Of a stretch of DNA of 64,000 nt, positions 34,463-48,014 are shown in pieces (the stretch's first letter is position 1; each line of letters opens with the position of its first letter). The notes beneath the pieces were generated by a model that was not told the origin of the DNA, did no database searches, and saw nothing but the letters and a program-made list of their open reading frames with translations. The stretch is from Poronia punctata (taxonomy: Eukaryota; Ascomycota; Sordariomycetes; Xylariales; Xylariaceae): the NCBI GenBank assembly GCA_022579005.1, contig MU401538.1, positions 89,268 to 153,267 on the forward strand. The letters are read 5' to 3'. The translations under genes and the position numbers were made by a program.

Positions 34463-37400
34463 TGTGAATATAGGTACTCGTACCAACCAACCAACATACT
34501 TGCTATCATAATTTGATTTTATCCGAAAAAGGAGGATATCTGATAGGTCAGTGTCAATCGGTGAAACAAGCAAGGCAGCATCCATGACCATGTGGTATTT
34601 CAAAATAATCCGTAACCCCCCAACCCCAACCCCAACCCCCCTCAAAGACTAGAAACTTTTTGGAGATGTCTTTTTGTTGCTGCCTAGATTTGTCAATTAA
34701 CTCACCTCTATCAACCACAATCACACTTGGGGGAAATTCCTAATATGGTCATCATAGATATATGTGTAGATACATGCCCTTTTATTGCAATTGTGAAATG
34801 AAAACATTTTGCCATCCGTGGCAATTTGTTGTTGCCGTTCTTTTCTTTCCTAGTTACATCAAGACAAGACTTGTTTACATGGCAAATACATGTAAATAGA
34901 GAGGCACCTAGGTTAACTGCATTACATAGATAATAGGTAACAAGGCTTTCTTTGTTTTTTTTTGGATACAGAATCTAGATACCGTAGATTGCTTCTCTCT
35001 GCTCCTACTACCTACTCGTATACACAGCTGCAGCATTTGACCAGAAATGTCTTGCATGTTACCTATTTATCATATAAGCGAAAGGGTATGTAGTATCATC
35101 CAATCAGGGCAAAAAGACAAATATTTGGTGGCGGGTGGTGGTGGTGATGCTTGTTTGTTTGCTTGTTTGCTTGGAGTGCATTTGATAAGAAACTATGAAA
35201 CAAGCAAGCACAAAGTCAGACAGCAAACAGAGAACAATTCTAGAAAAATGTCAGATTTAATGTTCATGTGTGTATTACAAGATGTTGTAAATACCACGGC
35301 CGAGTCCGCGTACTGGTTTCAGGTCACTACAAGTACGTGTGTCTCCATGCAGTAGGTATGTATGAGTCTTTGACCCAACCAGGACAGGAACTAAACTGAA
35401 CTGAACTGAACTTGTTATCTTCATCAACAGTCATAGCGTATGTTTGCCTAAACTCAACTAACCCCAAGGTTAACATCTTATCAAAGGGGGTAAACATGCT
35501 CGATAATTGACAGTCATGGTCATAAGTAACGCGTCTAACCGCGTTTCACGTTTGGTCAGCTTGATTGTTAACAAACAAATGACAAGCTGTGTGGATCGGG
35601 GGGCGTTGTGTGACATACCTACGTGTAGTTTCTTGGTTCATAAATCCCAAGCTGCCAGCCATAAATCACTTAATACTTCATCCAAATACCAAGGTCATAT
35701 GAAATCTCATTTGCCTTGAAAGATGATGATCGTGGCAAATGCTGGCGACATCACTGCTTCTTGCTTTCTTTTTTCTTTGTTTGTCTCGGAGTAAGCGCAT
35801 AGTCCTAGCACTACCTAGGCAGTGGTTGGGTTTTTGGTCTGTCTGGGCTTGCGGCTTGCCAATACAAGTGAAGTGGCGCGGGTGGCAATGCCTCTATGTG
35901 TAATTCTATTCAGGTGTAGTTACTTTTATGGCAAAAAAATGGCAGGACAAGACTCCCCCAGATTTGATTCTCGTCACAAGCATCATACGCTGACACTAGT
36001 GATCAGTATCTGTAACAAACGCATCAAAGACCCCGCCATCGACATGGCCTTCTACCCCGCAATAGGTACGTAATATTACCATTTTTGTAGGTAGTGCCCA
36101 AGGTATTGTGCGGCCAAGTAGGTACCTATTACGCGTCCCTATTACGCAACATGTCTATTTTATATAATGCTCTCTTACAAGCACAACGTCTATATAACTG
36201 ATAAGCATAGCATTTCGCATTAGAAATGATCAAAAGTAAACAGAAAGTGATATGTGTAAACAATAAATGCCTCTGTTCAGTCATACGGCAAGGTCAAGGA
36301 AGCAAAATAATACTACTGTGTAACAATATGTGATAGGTGCTCCCTTGCACCATAGCAGCTCTGTGGCAACCTTAAATTTCTCTCAACAACCATCCTAGAA
36401 ATGGCACCTCATTAACCCACAAAAAGCCTGGAACGGCTAGGTTTGACATCCAATGTCTCAGACTTGCTACAGTTTCCGGCTTGCATGCCCTTGTTAAACA
36501 GCTGACACTCCTGGACTGTTTCCGCAGCCCATTCCCGGTTCCTTCTTTCTTGATATACTCGTATTATTCTGTGACAAGGCCCGGACACCGAAACTACATT
36601 TAAGACACGCCGGTGTTTTGACATCTTGTAATATAAACATACACGTAAATATAAAGGAGATAGGAGATAAGATAGAGTAAGTAAGTACTACAAGTGGTCA
36701 GGATATGACTGATTACTACACTTCTCCCAAGCATTTGGCCACAAGGGGTAAGAGGGAAGATCCCTCGACTTTAATTAAGCGTCCATGTCAGGCTTGGGAG
36801 TATTAGCAATGCAATAACATACCTCTCACTACGTGTAATACTACCTAAGTAAATATATTAATACTTTACAACTCGTGTTGAAAGAGTGCTGTCTGTCATC
36901 GTTTCCATCTTTATTCCAACTTTACCTCGGTTGCAAAAGAGAAAAACTGCTTGTGACCCTTATTAGTTTACGTTGTTAGATGACCGACCGGCACCGGCAG
37001 GATGGTATCCGGGTTCCTTACGGGTTTTCGGGATCCTAAAAGAAAGTTCTACAAGCGGCCATCCTTCAAACCCTGCATCTGTTTGCACGGCTGGCCACAG
37101 AAAAAAACCATGGAAGTTCCCTAAACAGCACACGAGTACCCTAGGGAAAGATGGTAGTCTCAATACGTGCTTACCTAGTAAGAGATCTAGGCGGCCATAC
37201 TAGCAGTTATTCTTGAACATTCCAAGGCCGAATAGCCAGAAGAAGAAGGCAGACCCTGAGAACTGCAACACCATTTTCACCAGTTACCAGGTAGGTAAAC
37301 ATGAGCAGGTAGCCTTTGAGCTGGCAATTTGGCCCCCTAAATAAACGTAGCATCAGCAAGGTGGTATCATGGTTCCCTCATAAGAAAGGATATGCTTCTC

Positions 37401-39641
37401 GACAGATTCACTATAACCTCATCACACTTGCCAATGCCAGTACTGTTACAACAGACGTGCAGCAAGGCAAGGCAAGGCCGAGGCAAAGCAAAAGCACAGT
37501 GAATAGGGGGGTAAGGGGTAGGGGGACAAGGCAAACATTGGATGCGATATCGCACTGTCAAGATCCGTTGTCATGTATGCAGTTACATGGGTTTTGGATG
37601 GGATTAGATACCACGTAAGCTGGCTATGATCTTTTCAAGACAGCACAACATAAATATAACATTAAAATAATAAAAATGTTTTAGGTTTTTAGCAAGCTGA
37701 GCTGGGAAAGTTTAGTTGTTGTAGTACGAGTATTTGGGCTGCAAGCCTGCAACCACCAAGGAGCAAAAACCAAGACTTTATTGGACATAGGCAGATAACT
37801 AGTAGACATATTGCAAGTAATGCGAGCTTTGAGTGAATACCTTGACGTCTTTATGCATATTCTTCTACACATGCACATGAATTTCCAATATCTTATAACT
37901 TGGACGTTTGTCCGACTTCGCCCCTTTACACTTATGCGGCTTTTTGGTCGCGCTCCTAGCTTGGGTGTCAACGCAGTGCAATACCTCGTCAAATCGTATA
38001 TGCCTGACGATAATCATGGCATGACGATAATGGCATTGGGGAATCTCGTGTTGTCCTAGAGAGGAAGAGAAGCAAGAAAAGAACAGTGTACATTTGAGCG
38101 GTGTGTTACACTACCTACCGCCATTTACATTCGGGAATGGAGCGGAGGGAGGAGGGAGGGGAGAGCGCATACGTGTAAGGTCAATCTAGATAGGTATGCC
38201 TTGTTCCTTCTATCATTACATAGATTCTGAGCGTCAGCATTTGCTTAGTTAACAATTCTCCATGGATGAGAGACGGACGTCGGACAGCAGAGAAGGGCAG
38301 TATTGACAGCAGCTCGTGACTCTCCGTCATATCTCAGGTAGACCTCTTCTATGTCCGACATGCAGACCTCTGTTATGGCACACAGTAATGCTTTTAAATC
38401 AGGGTCAGGGTAAGGGCGTATTGAACAAATCAGTGTGTAGTCAGTCAACTTTGTTGCGAAAGACCCTGTTTACGAGTGTATATCTAGGTAGTTGAGATGG
38501 CCAGAACGCACCAGATTCCTGTTTTATCTACCGAGGCACTGCACAACACATATGTACTGACCTTACCATGATACTACTATCTACGTATAATAGGTGAAGA
38601 TGCAAGAATGACACACATACACATACACATACGCATACACGCAGAAGCAGAAAACAGATAGGTATACCTATGCCTGCCACCCTGAGCGGCAAATGGTAAA
38701 GGACAGGAAGACGGAAAGCTGGAGATCCAAAGCCGTGGGCGCATACAAGTACGAGTACACGTGCTGATGGACCGCTATGATGATCTGCCACTATACTAGA
38801 CTAGTTGTTCAACTCATAACCCGTAAGTATACGGATATGTTCTCCCTAAGCCACGGAAGACATTGGGGCGAAGCGGGGAGGCCAAATATAGAAAATTCAT
38901 TTTTGCAACAAACGTATGTATAGACTTTAAAAGTCTCAAAGACATCAAGCTGACTCCGATACTGCCAGTTGCTTGCAAGAAACAAGCCTTTGGGGGTTTC
39001 ATTACCGTTCTTGAAACATGGGTCATATGGGAGAATGCTTCAAGAACGCCCCCCTTGAAAGTTATCGGGTGCATGTGTGTGCACATCCGTATCTGTGTGT
39101 TGCATTGCTGCAATACCTAGTACATGTCCTGCAGGATATCGGAGTTCTCGTGCTAATAACTACGAGCAGATATTGATGGTAAATGCATTGCTGTTTGTAT
39201 TTGGCCGTCATCAACTTTCTTAGAAACTCAATATATACCAAGTAGGTTGAATTGTCATGGTGTGTCCTAAAGGATGATTGATTTGTAGCTTACTCCCATT
39301 ATTGCGACCAAACATGTGTACTTGTAGATACCCTTGGGACCGGCACACTGGTTAATGACAGAAAGCAAGAAGATCAAATTCAGCTTACCACATGGCACAC
39401 GTAGATACATAGTAAATAGACAGGTATTCCGGACAATACATCACCTGCATCATCCGGCTATTCCGATCTCAACCAGACTAATAAGTATCTACTCGTACCT
39501 TGGTAGAAGCAACCTGGGATGTTGGTTGGTCAGGTAGATACCCAAAGTATAGGTAGACTAGACGGTCTGTGTTAATATACTTACAATATAACCTACTCGT
39601 ATCTGTCATGCCTAGCATTCTACAAACATATTATCCATCCT

Positions 39642-39693
39642 CTGCCTTGCCTTGCTTTGCCTCGCCTTGCCATGCCTTGCCTTGCCTTGCCTT
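39642..39693. repeat. Degenerate GCCTT pentamer run
   Basis: About ten tandem copies of GCCTT with single substitutions; the reverse complement of the AAGGC run at 33787. Confidence 0.85.
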
Positions 39694-42451
39694 ATTACCC
39701 CTAATATAGACTTTGCTCCTCCTCCAAGCACATGCCTATCGGCAACAGATGGTAATACTGTAAATAATGTCATGTATGTTGGTATTAAGAAAGGCGGGGA
39801 GGGAGCATGAAATAGGTACAAGGTCTGCCATGATGTCCCGATGACTCCTCACTTTTTATCCACCCTCCCGGCCTCACCTTGACAAGAACCGTGACCTCTG
39901 ACCCTCAAAACAATCAATTGTTCATTTCTCGGCATCGTAGTGGCTGGGAGCTACTGGGGGCTGTTGTCCATTGTGAATTTGTGCTTCAGTCTTGCAGGCG
40001 CGCTAAGCTGCATAAGAGAGGGCTAAGCCAAAAGATGTGTAAATGCCCCATCTATAGTTACCCACACCCCTATGATTACCCTGGACTTGTTAGGTAAGGT
40101 GGAGCTGAATCATCCAATAAGATGCTACGTAATAAAATACTCAGCTTTTAGCAAAGACATTGGAGTGATAAAGCTACGCCCGATGTGACGTTTTCCAACC
40201 ACCTCCGGCCTTTTAATGAGTCTTCCTACGGCCAACGAAAACGACAGAAGCTTCTATGAACACCCCCACCTTACTTTATCTGTTGCTCATCTGTTCTTGC
40301 TCATCTTGGACTCGCGCCGTGGAGTAGGAGTTCTTGGGGGAAATGGCTCTTGTTTACTGGCTCGTCTGCTACAGGGTTTGTTGGTGGTGGCGCCTCTTGA
40401 ATAAGGTAGGAGCGAGCACAGCAGTACATACTTTACCTACGAGTACATACAGGAGACACATACTAACAGCCTACAGGCTAGACTACAACACACACAAACG
40501 GGCTCTCAAGTATCGAGGAGAAATGGATTATGGGTACACACCAATTCCCATGCACGGAAAAATCCACCTCGTCCTGACCGTCTCCCCTGGGGTCAGTAGT
40601 GCAGCCCGGAATCTCAAGTATTCAAAACTCGTCTGTACCCCAAGCAACAGCCGGGCGCCCCTGTTTCCCCTTTCCCTCATCGAACAAAGCTGGCGCAATG
40701 TTTGATTATACTGTCTAAAAGACCGGAGAAAAGAGGCGACTTTCTTGAAAGTCTGCTCGAGTGTTCATCTGTGTGTATCAACACCAAGTTAGATCACTCA
40801 TATTTTTTTAACAACTTTACTTCTCTCAACAAACACCGGCTCATCAACTTCAACTTCTTCCTCTTTGTTGCCTTGCCCATCTCTGTAACTGTCCGCAGTG
40901 GCATTTGCTTGCACTCTTGCGCCCAGACAAGGAGGACTTTGCACACCAGATCATCAAACTCTTCAACGCCTCTCTCCCTAATGGCCACACTCATCTAGAC
41001 AAACCTATCAAAAAAGGAAAAGGAAAAGGAAGAAAAAAAATAGAGTGACAAGAAACACCCAATCCCTCACTAGTAACTTACAACACATGTCCTAATCGGT
41101 CACCTCTTTCACATTCCCGTCTCTTCTTTTCCCGTTCCTTGATGATTCACATCTCCTCTCAATTCTTTGTTTGCATTACTCACTTGCCACCGGCGTTGGA
41201 ACGGGAGGATCAATATCATCGATTTATTTCTAGGCTTCCTCCGCCCAGGCGTCACGGGCTCTGATCAGTCAGTCTTTTTTTCGTCTGTATTTTTGTGCCG
41301 CCAGGAGTCATCTCTTTGTCCGTTGGCACCCAGCCCCAGTCTAGGCTTCTTCTCTTGCCTCTTTAATTATTAGCCACAGCACCTTGGCCCTCCTGCCTGG
41401 GTGTGCGTACAATCCCTTCCGAAGGACCCAGTTCTACCTAGTGCCCTCCCCAGTCTCCCGCTTCCCATCAAAGCTAGGGAGACCTGTACCACCAAATCCA
41501 AAGTACCGCCGTACCTTGCAGTACCACCCCCAGCCTAAAACGACCGAGACCAGGCCTCTCTCTGGTAGCGCCCTGGCAGCCTTCGCCACCTAATCAGCAG
41601 ATAAGAGTCATCCATCAGGCGCACCCACTGTTGCAAGGACTGCCATCAGGTACCACCGCCTATCTTGTCAATCAAACTGGCCACCCCTTCCGTCTTCGGT
41701 TGCCCCTTTGCCATCAACTCGACTCATCCTATCATCATAGGATCCATTCTGGACATTGGTTACCTGTTACTCGCCTGTCCCGTCTGCCTCGGAAAAGGAC
41801 CACGTTTATAACCGGCGTCTATCCCACCTGTCCTGAAAGTACTTATCATAGAAACGTGATTGCAAAAGGAAAGGACAGCGTACCCTTGCATAACTTGCAT
41901 AACCATCCGCACTCGACTTCCCGGTCATACATAGCAACCTTGTCTACCACCCGGTGGTACCTACATATTGCGATACCTACCCGCCTAACGACATTGCATA
42001 ATCCGTCGACGCGCTCGCCCCCCTATTCGCAGGCGCTCGATCGCGACCGCTTCGCCAGCGTTATCGTCCCAACACGCCAACTTTTGTGACACCTAGGTAG
42101 CACAGCAGCCAGCTCTATGAGTATCTAACTGGTGCACCTACCGTCACACCCTTTTCTTGTTTCGGCTGAAACATACAACACAATGCTTGCGAAATACGTA
42201 CAATTTACTCCAGTCGTCCGTCCAGCTCTGTCCTCCGGTCTGATCGTTTGTGAAACCTCGGTGCAAGTGTGCATCTAAGCTCGAATTCTTTCGAATCTTT
42301 GAAGCTCAATAACAGCGCACATATATGCTGCTGTTGTGAGGACGCTACTTTGACGATAGGATTTCGCGATTTACACCAAGGTTTAACGATCTGATTGGTT
42401 GACTGCTTCCGACGGGCGACTGGAGGCTTAACTTTTACCGCCTCCCTCAAG

Positions 42452-44642
42452 ATGATGCGCAGCGATTATGATTTGCTGAGCTTTACCAAACCTTACGACG
42501 ATGGCTCTTACAGCTCTTCCCTAGCCTCGTCTGCTTCCTCGTCCTCATCGGCCTCAGGCTCAGGATCGGTATGGTCGGATCTCGGGTCCCATATTTCCGA
42601 TAATACAAGACTATCTTCCTACGGATCCTCATACTCGGACACGGACCAACCCGAGTCGCAGTTTTTCTGCCAGCCATCAGACATTCGTCAGGCCGTCTCA
42701 GAATCCAGCCTCTCGTGGCAACGGGTCTACCAACAAGAACTACATGATACACTACAGACAGCACAGGCTGCCCCTGCAGAACACACACCACATATACCAC
42801 GACAAAACCCTCGACGGACTAATAACAGTGCGGTAACCAGGAATGGCCCCCCAAGTCTCACCCGTCAAAGTGACCGCAAGGTCAACTTTGTGGATAATCT
42901 TGTCGGTAAGCTTAGATTGGTCGGCTCCAATAACCCCGTTACAAACGCTGAACATTCTAGATTCGTCAACACAAATCGTCGAAGCCATATGGCCATTAGC
43001 TTCAGTTTTTCACCGGCAAGAAATGGGCCATAAAGCTGTACTACCGCTGCGGACTTTCATCCAGGAGACGTTGCGCCGCTCACGCACAAGTTACTCTACC
43101 CTACAAGTGGCCTTGTACTATTTGATCCTCATCAAACCACATGTCCCCAGCCATGACTTCACCATGGAACAACCCGAAGACGTCCACGCAACCCGCGCTC
43201 TTCAATGTGGCCGGAGAATGTTTCTGGCAGCACTAATTCTAGCATCAAAGTATCTACAAGACCGCAACTATTCGGCCAGGGCGTGGAGCAAGATCTCGGG
43301 ACTCGCAACCCAAGAAATCAACCAGAACGAGATGGTCTTCCTGAGCGCAGTGAACTGGAAACTTCATATTACTGACTTGGTTTTTAAGCGCTGGACCGAG
43401 GTAGTATTGAAGTATAGACCCTCTCAACCTCCCGCGTCTGGTTCGGCTTGCCTCGGAGCGTTTGAGAAACAGAACCAGGATTGGAAGAATCTTATTCTTC
43501 AGCTTGACCCCGATCTGGACAACGTCGAGGTAGTGATTCCTATCAGCTCCTCTCCGACGTTAAGCGCCATTCCTGGACCGCCGACATTGCGACCTCCTTC
43601 GACTCAACGGAGTCTGTCTTCGCTATCGGTTGAGAGTGCCGATACGACTCCTACACCGGCCAACTTCGTTACCCCAACGGTGATGGAGCCATCCCCAGCC
43701 TCTGTATCAACTCGTGGACGGCTGGCTCCCGCTCTGGGGTTACTTCCCACGCCGCGTTTAACACCTCAGTCAACTGGATTCTGCACCCCTGCGGTTACTG
43801 CCACAGCACCGTTACTTGGAGATAAAGGGTCGATGAGCTTTGCTATGGCCCAGGCTGCACAGTTGTCGGCCTCCCACAGTCTAGACCGGTGGCCCGGTGC
43901 TATTAACACATCGCCCCGAAGCTATATGCTGACGCGCCGGCCTTCTGTTACCAATTCTGTGTCGTCGGCATCTTCCCCGGAGTCGATGGTCTCGGATTCA
44001 TCTCGTACATCACGATCTTCCTCTATCTCGTCAGCATCGTCGCTGGCCGGCGCGCCGTCTGTCAAGCTTGACGTCCGGGCGCGCTGCCGCAACGCGATGC
44101 TGTACGGAGAGAGGTATAGCATGAAACCGGCCATCGCCTCGGTTCCTGAAGATTACGAACAGACATGTGTCACGTCTTCGCCCGAATCCTTCACCGGCAC
44201 GGTGGGAAAGGAGCTATACAACATGACACTGGAAACGCCATTGGCACGGCGGGACTGTGATTTGGAGGATGCTGCCGATGCGGCGCGCGCTCTTCAAGAA
44301 CTTCAAAATAACCGCGGGTTAGACTCGCAGATGCACCCATCAAGACGACGACCACGGACTCTCAAGCGGAGTCGACGGGTATCAGTGGATAATACGCTAC
44401 AGGAGAATGTTCGGGCCATCTTGAGCAGTCCATATTGCCACGAAAAGGAGTGGCAAGACGGAACGGAAGGCGCCCGGACAGCCGATGCTGATGACCGTCA
44501 AACACCGGTATACACTTCCCCCGAGGGTTGCAGGAAGCGGCTTTGCTGCCACACCGATGCCATGAACTACGTTATCCCTGCAATCCATCCCGCAGCCGGG
44601 GGGCCGGGTAGGCCAGGCATGTGGGAGGGTATCTTGAATTAA
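42452..44642 (+). CDS. Pho85-type (PCL) cyclin
   Basis: Exon 1 42452-42905 and exon 2 42961-44642 give 711 residues. The intron 42906-42960 (55 nt, GTAAGC donor, GCTGAAC branch, TAG acceptor, phase 1) joins KVNFVDNLV to DSSTQIVEAIWPL. The N-terminal 150 residues are Ser-rich. The cyclin box (about 152-285) contains TFIQETLRRSRTSYSTLQVA, LYYLILIK, RRMFLAALILASKYLQDRNY, WSKISGLATQEINQNEMVFL and NWKLHITDLVFKRW, matching the fungal PCL cyclins that bind the CDK Pho85. The long Ser/Thr/Pro-rich C-terminal tail has several SP/TP sites and is likely phosphorylated. The exact subgroup (Pcl1/2/9, Pcl5 or Clg1) cannot be told. Start chosen at the first of two adjacent Met codons; a pyrimidine-rich leader lies upstream. 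Confidence 0.88.
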
Positions 44643-47600
44643 AATTTTCGAAAGATGTAATATTTCGGCTTTTACCACAGCTTTGATTCCGTGTGACAAT
44701 ATTCAAGCTTTTTTTCTTTGTCAAGGGCGGGAACCGCATGGAACCCCGGATTGTTGATAACACACGGTGAGGCTTACCTAGTTCATAGACTTCGGGGGAG
44801 GCGATTTGGAGATGCTCGAAAAAGCGTGTCACCGTCATTTGCATGCATTTTCCGGACTACTTATGGCATTATCAGGAGGGGTTTTTTACCAGGAGCTAGT
44901 TGTTTGATTGATTTCTGTACGATTGGCTATGCCATGTTATGCTATGCTTTGTTTGGCCTGTTGGGTGTTTTAAGGGGCTAATACTCGTCAGAGTGGGCAG
45001 GAGGAAAGTAAGGGGAAGCGCGGCCGGTTACAGAGGAGTTACGAGACGTCAAGAAAGTGTTCCACGATAAGTTGGAACTGAGTGTTTGTTGGTTCTCCAT
45101 CCCCGCCTGCTTGCTTTTACCTGCAATCGGCAGTTTACCAATCGATCGATATTGGCGTCGTCGGAACACGCCGCCATTTCTCGGTTCGGTAGCTGCGACA
45201 AGACAGAAGACTGCGAGGGAGCCGGCGCGGTGAAGAACACCCATCTACAGAATACCACCTGCGTATCGAAAAGCGACTAGGAGGCAACTAAAAGGATTCG
45301 CATGACTCTTGAGAGCAGGAAAGATCCAGTGAACACGACATATTAGCAGCTAGTTACCAAATCTGAAGATCCGCTTTGAGCTGGGCCGAACAATTGCCAC
45401 GCCGCGAAAGAGAAAAAAAAAGAAGCAAATGATGATGACTATGCCTTTAGGACTTCTACTACGAGTACATAGTATGTGGATATGGATAAATTATTGACCT
45501 TCACTACCGAATTGTTGGCTGATTGATAACGTGTTTACCAAAGTTGCCAACGGCATAGGCCCGTCTATCGATTCACCTGTGACCAATAGGGAGTGTATGG
45601 TTTTGCTTACCATTTTGTCAAAATAGGCACCAGAATGCCACGCATCCGTCCTACCCATCCTAGGATTCCATTCCTGTCGGCCGGTGGGTGAGTCATTTGG
45701 TATCTGATCTGAAATGTCGGCATCCGATTTCCGACCAATGAGAATCCCGCATTACGAAGCACTAATCCCAGCTCACTAGGCCCAGTAAATCTCATTGGAT
45801 CTCAGGCGACCTCGATCTGCCAAGGACGAGAAGCATTCGTCTCAAAAGCATCGTGACCGGACTACGAGCCCGAAGAGAGAGACGACATCTAATTATCTAG
45901 TATCATGGCATCTTGAACATGCGGCTAGCATGCTATCTATCAAAGGTGGGTAGGTTGGTCAGGTCACAAGACATAAGGGGCCCCTCCTCCGGCCAGTTAC
46001 CCACAAACTTTGATCCCTCGAAACACCATGTAAGGACAAGTCACCAGCGTGAATCCTTGCCCGCTTTCTGGAGTATTCCCCGTTCACGATAGTTAAAAAA
46101 AAAAAAACCACACTTCCACGACGGAGCTCCGGATAAGTTGTTCGCCAAGATTCTCTTATTTCAATATACCCACCCCAGCAAAAACTCTCCATGTCACGAT
46201 GGATTGATTGATTGTCTGACGAAGCTTGGCCGAGATGTGTGTGTGGCGGAGTCAATCAGTCAGACTCAGACAGACTATGGCGCTTCATATAACCCAGGTA
46301 GGCAGAAATCCCCGTTCCCTTTTCCACCATCGTTATTTATGTGTCCGGCGTTTCCGTCCGTCCCGTCCACATCATACAATATGCTGCAGACACCGACGAA
46401 GCCGCGTGGTTGGCGTAAGAAGAAGAAGAAGAAGAAGAAAAAATCCCCTTTTCCCATTTTGCCACAAGTGGAATGGAATCAATCCTATTTTCTCTTCCCC
46501 TTCCCGGTCATACTACTACCACGCAGTCCAGTCTAGACTACTTCGTCCGTCATCTGAGTTGCCGCCGTTCTTTCTGCTCACCCTCCCACACCATCACACA
46601 CCCTTGAAGAGATGAAAACTTGCGGATAAATTTTTTTTTTTTCCTTTCCATCCAAGCAGGGAAATTTTTACGGTAAATACCTTACCTACCTACGTACAGT
46701 ACCCACGCGATAGCCCTCCCTCGTCTTTGCTGTGACTCATCCGGTAGGTATCGTAACACACCTGATGTTTGTTTGTTTGTTTGTTGGTTTATATTGAGTA
46801 GGTACTGTATTTTACATACCAACCCTTACCTACCTACCTACCTACCTAACCTATAACAAAAGATCATACAAGTCAATATTTGGCAAGTTTATACGCACGT
46901 ACACGTACGCACGCACCTCGGTAGGTGTGTATTATAAACGATAAGAATGTAGGTAGGTAGATAGGTAGGCATTTAACTTTACGTTATTCTATCAAAACTT
47001 CTCTTGCAATGCAATACAAAACAAAACAAAACAAAACAAACATCCTGCGCAGACCATGATCGTCACGTGTACCGTACCTATACCTATATACCTGTATGTA
47101 CCTACCTACCTAACTCAACATTTGGAGGGTTCTTGTCAAATAAAACAGATCAAAAAATAACACATAAAACTATATCTCACGAAATATGTCCATCCATCCA
47201 TCTAATAAGTCCCTTGTATATCTTCAACCTACAGGGTCCGTCAAGATATAATATTATTCATCTAGTGTATAATCCATATAGACAGGGCCCTTAACTTTGC
47301 ACCACGGAAGCGACAGCGATATGCTCTTTGTAATGTAATTCCCGTGGCCATACCTAGCTACGATACAAACCTAACCTAACCTATCTATCTATTCCTACTA
47401 GCGATACTCAAAGTATGCCTTGTCAAGTAGGTCCCTAATGAGGTATGTATGCAGTTGCCTCTATCTACTTATATGTAGACAAACTGTATATATATGTTGA
47501 AAGAGAACAGCCCAACAGACCTAAGAGTAACCCAGCTATATTGTCTAGCTTTCGTACAACTAAACTCAAGGTCTCCCTGCGACTATCTTATTTACTGAAG

Positions 47601-48014
47601 CCGGATCGTTTATAACTGAGATACCTTATTTCATCCATGAGGAACTGGGACAAGAGGCAAATACATTAGGGACCACATATAAACATCACCGGGACACCGT
47701 AAACTCTCATAGAACGCAACGAGCTTGTTTTTTTCTGCCGAACTACTAACAGAGGCTGCTACTCAACTGCTATTTTCTTGTTTTCTTCTCCGTTTCGGAG
47801 GACTACGATAGTAATCCTCGCCATACTAGAAGAACGCAAAACATACAAGTCCTGCAACCCCCAGTATCATCGTACTCGTCTTGCGTTCACATACTAGACC
47901 ACTATCTTTCCCAATCATCAAAGAAAGATCCGGACATCCTTTGCCAGTTCACCTTGGCGGCGTACTGCCCTCAACATGAGAGCTTGGCGAGCCAGAGCTC
48001 TTAGCCCTCTCCGA
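44643..48014. other. Intergenic, simple-repeat rich
   Basis: 3.4 kb between the cyclin gene and the helicase 3' end. No supported gene; the largest frames (46138-46615) are driven by an AAG run. It holds AAG (46416-46441), GTTT (46766-46785), CCTA (46826-46850) and AAAAC (47021-47040) runs and dense TAGGTA/CCTACC words between 46680 and 47110. One TACTCGTA octamer occurs at 45460. Confidence 0.5.
46826..46850. repeat. CCTA tetranucleotide run
   Basis: About five tandem copies of CCTA, the densest example here of the CCTA/TAGG word that recurs through the intergenic DNA. Confidence 0.9.

Larger units (their letters stand above)
32177..42451. other. Gene desert of about 10 kb rich in simple repeats
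   Basis: No gene could be supported. Reading frames stay below 155 codons and none joins into a recognisable protein. The stretch carries (AAGGC)n-type runs at 33787-33812, 37461-37476 and 39642-39693; CATA, GA/GT, GCAT and CAGG runs between 33900 and 34470; eight TACTCGTA octamers; and many TAGGTA words. From about 41100 to 42451 it turns pyrimidine-rich, like a long 5' leader of the cyclin gene, with a 152-codon frame at 41631-42089. Confidence 0.5.

Noticed and set aside
41631..42089. 152-codon plus-strand frame as a possible gene
   Set aside because: Composition matches a pyrimidine-rich leader (Thr/Pro/Ser/His-rich translation) and it resembles no protein; treated as a possible uORF only.
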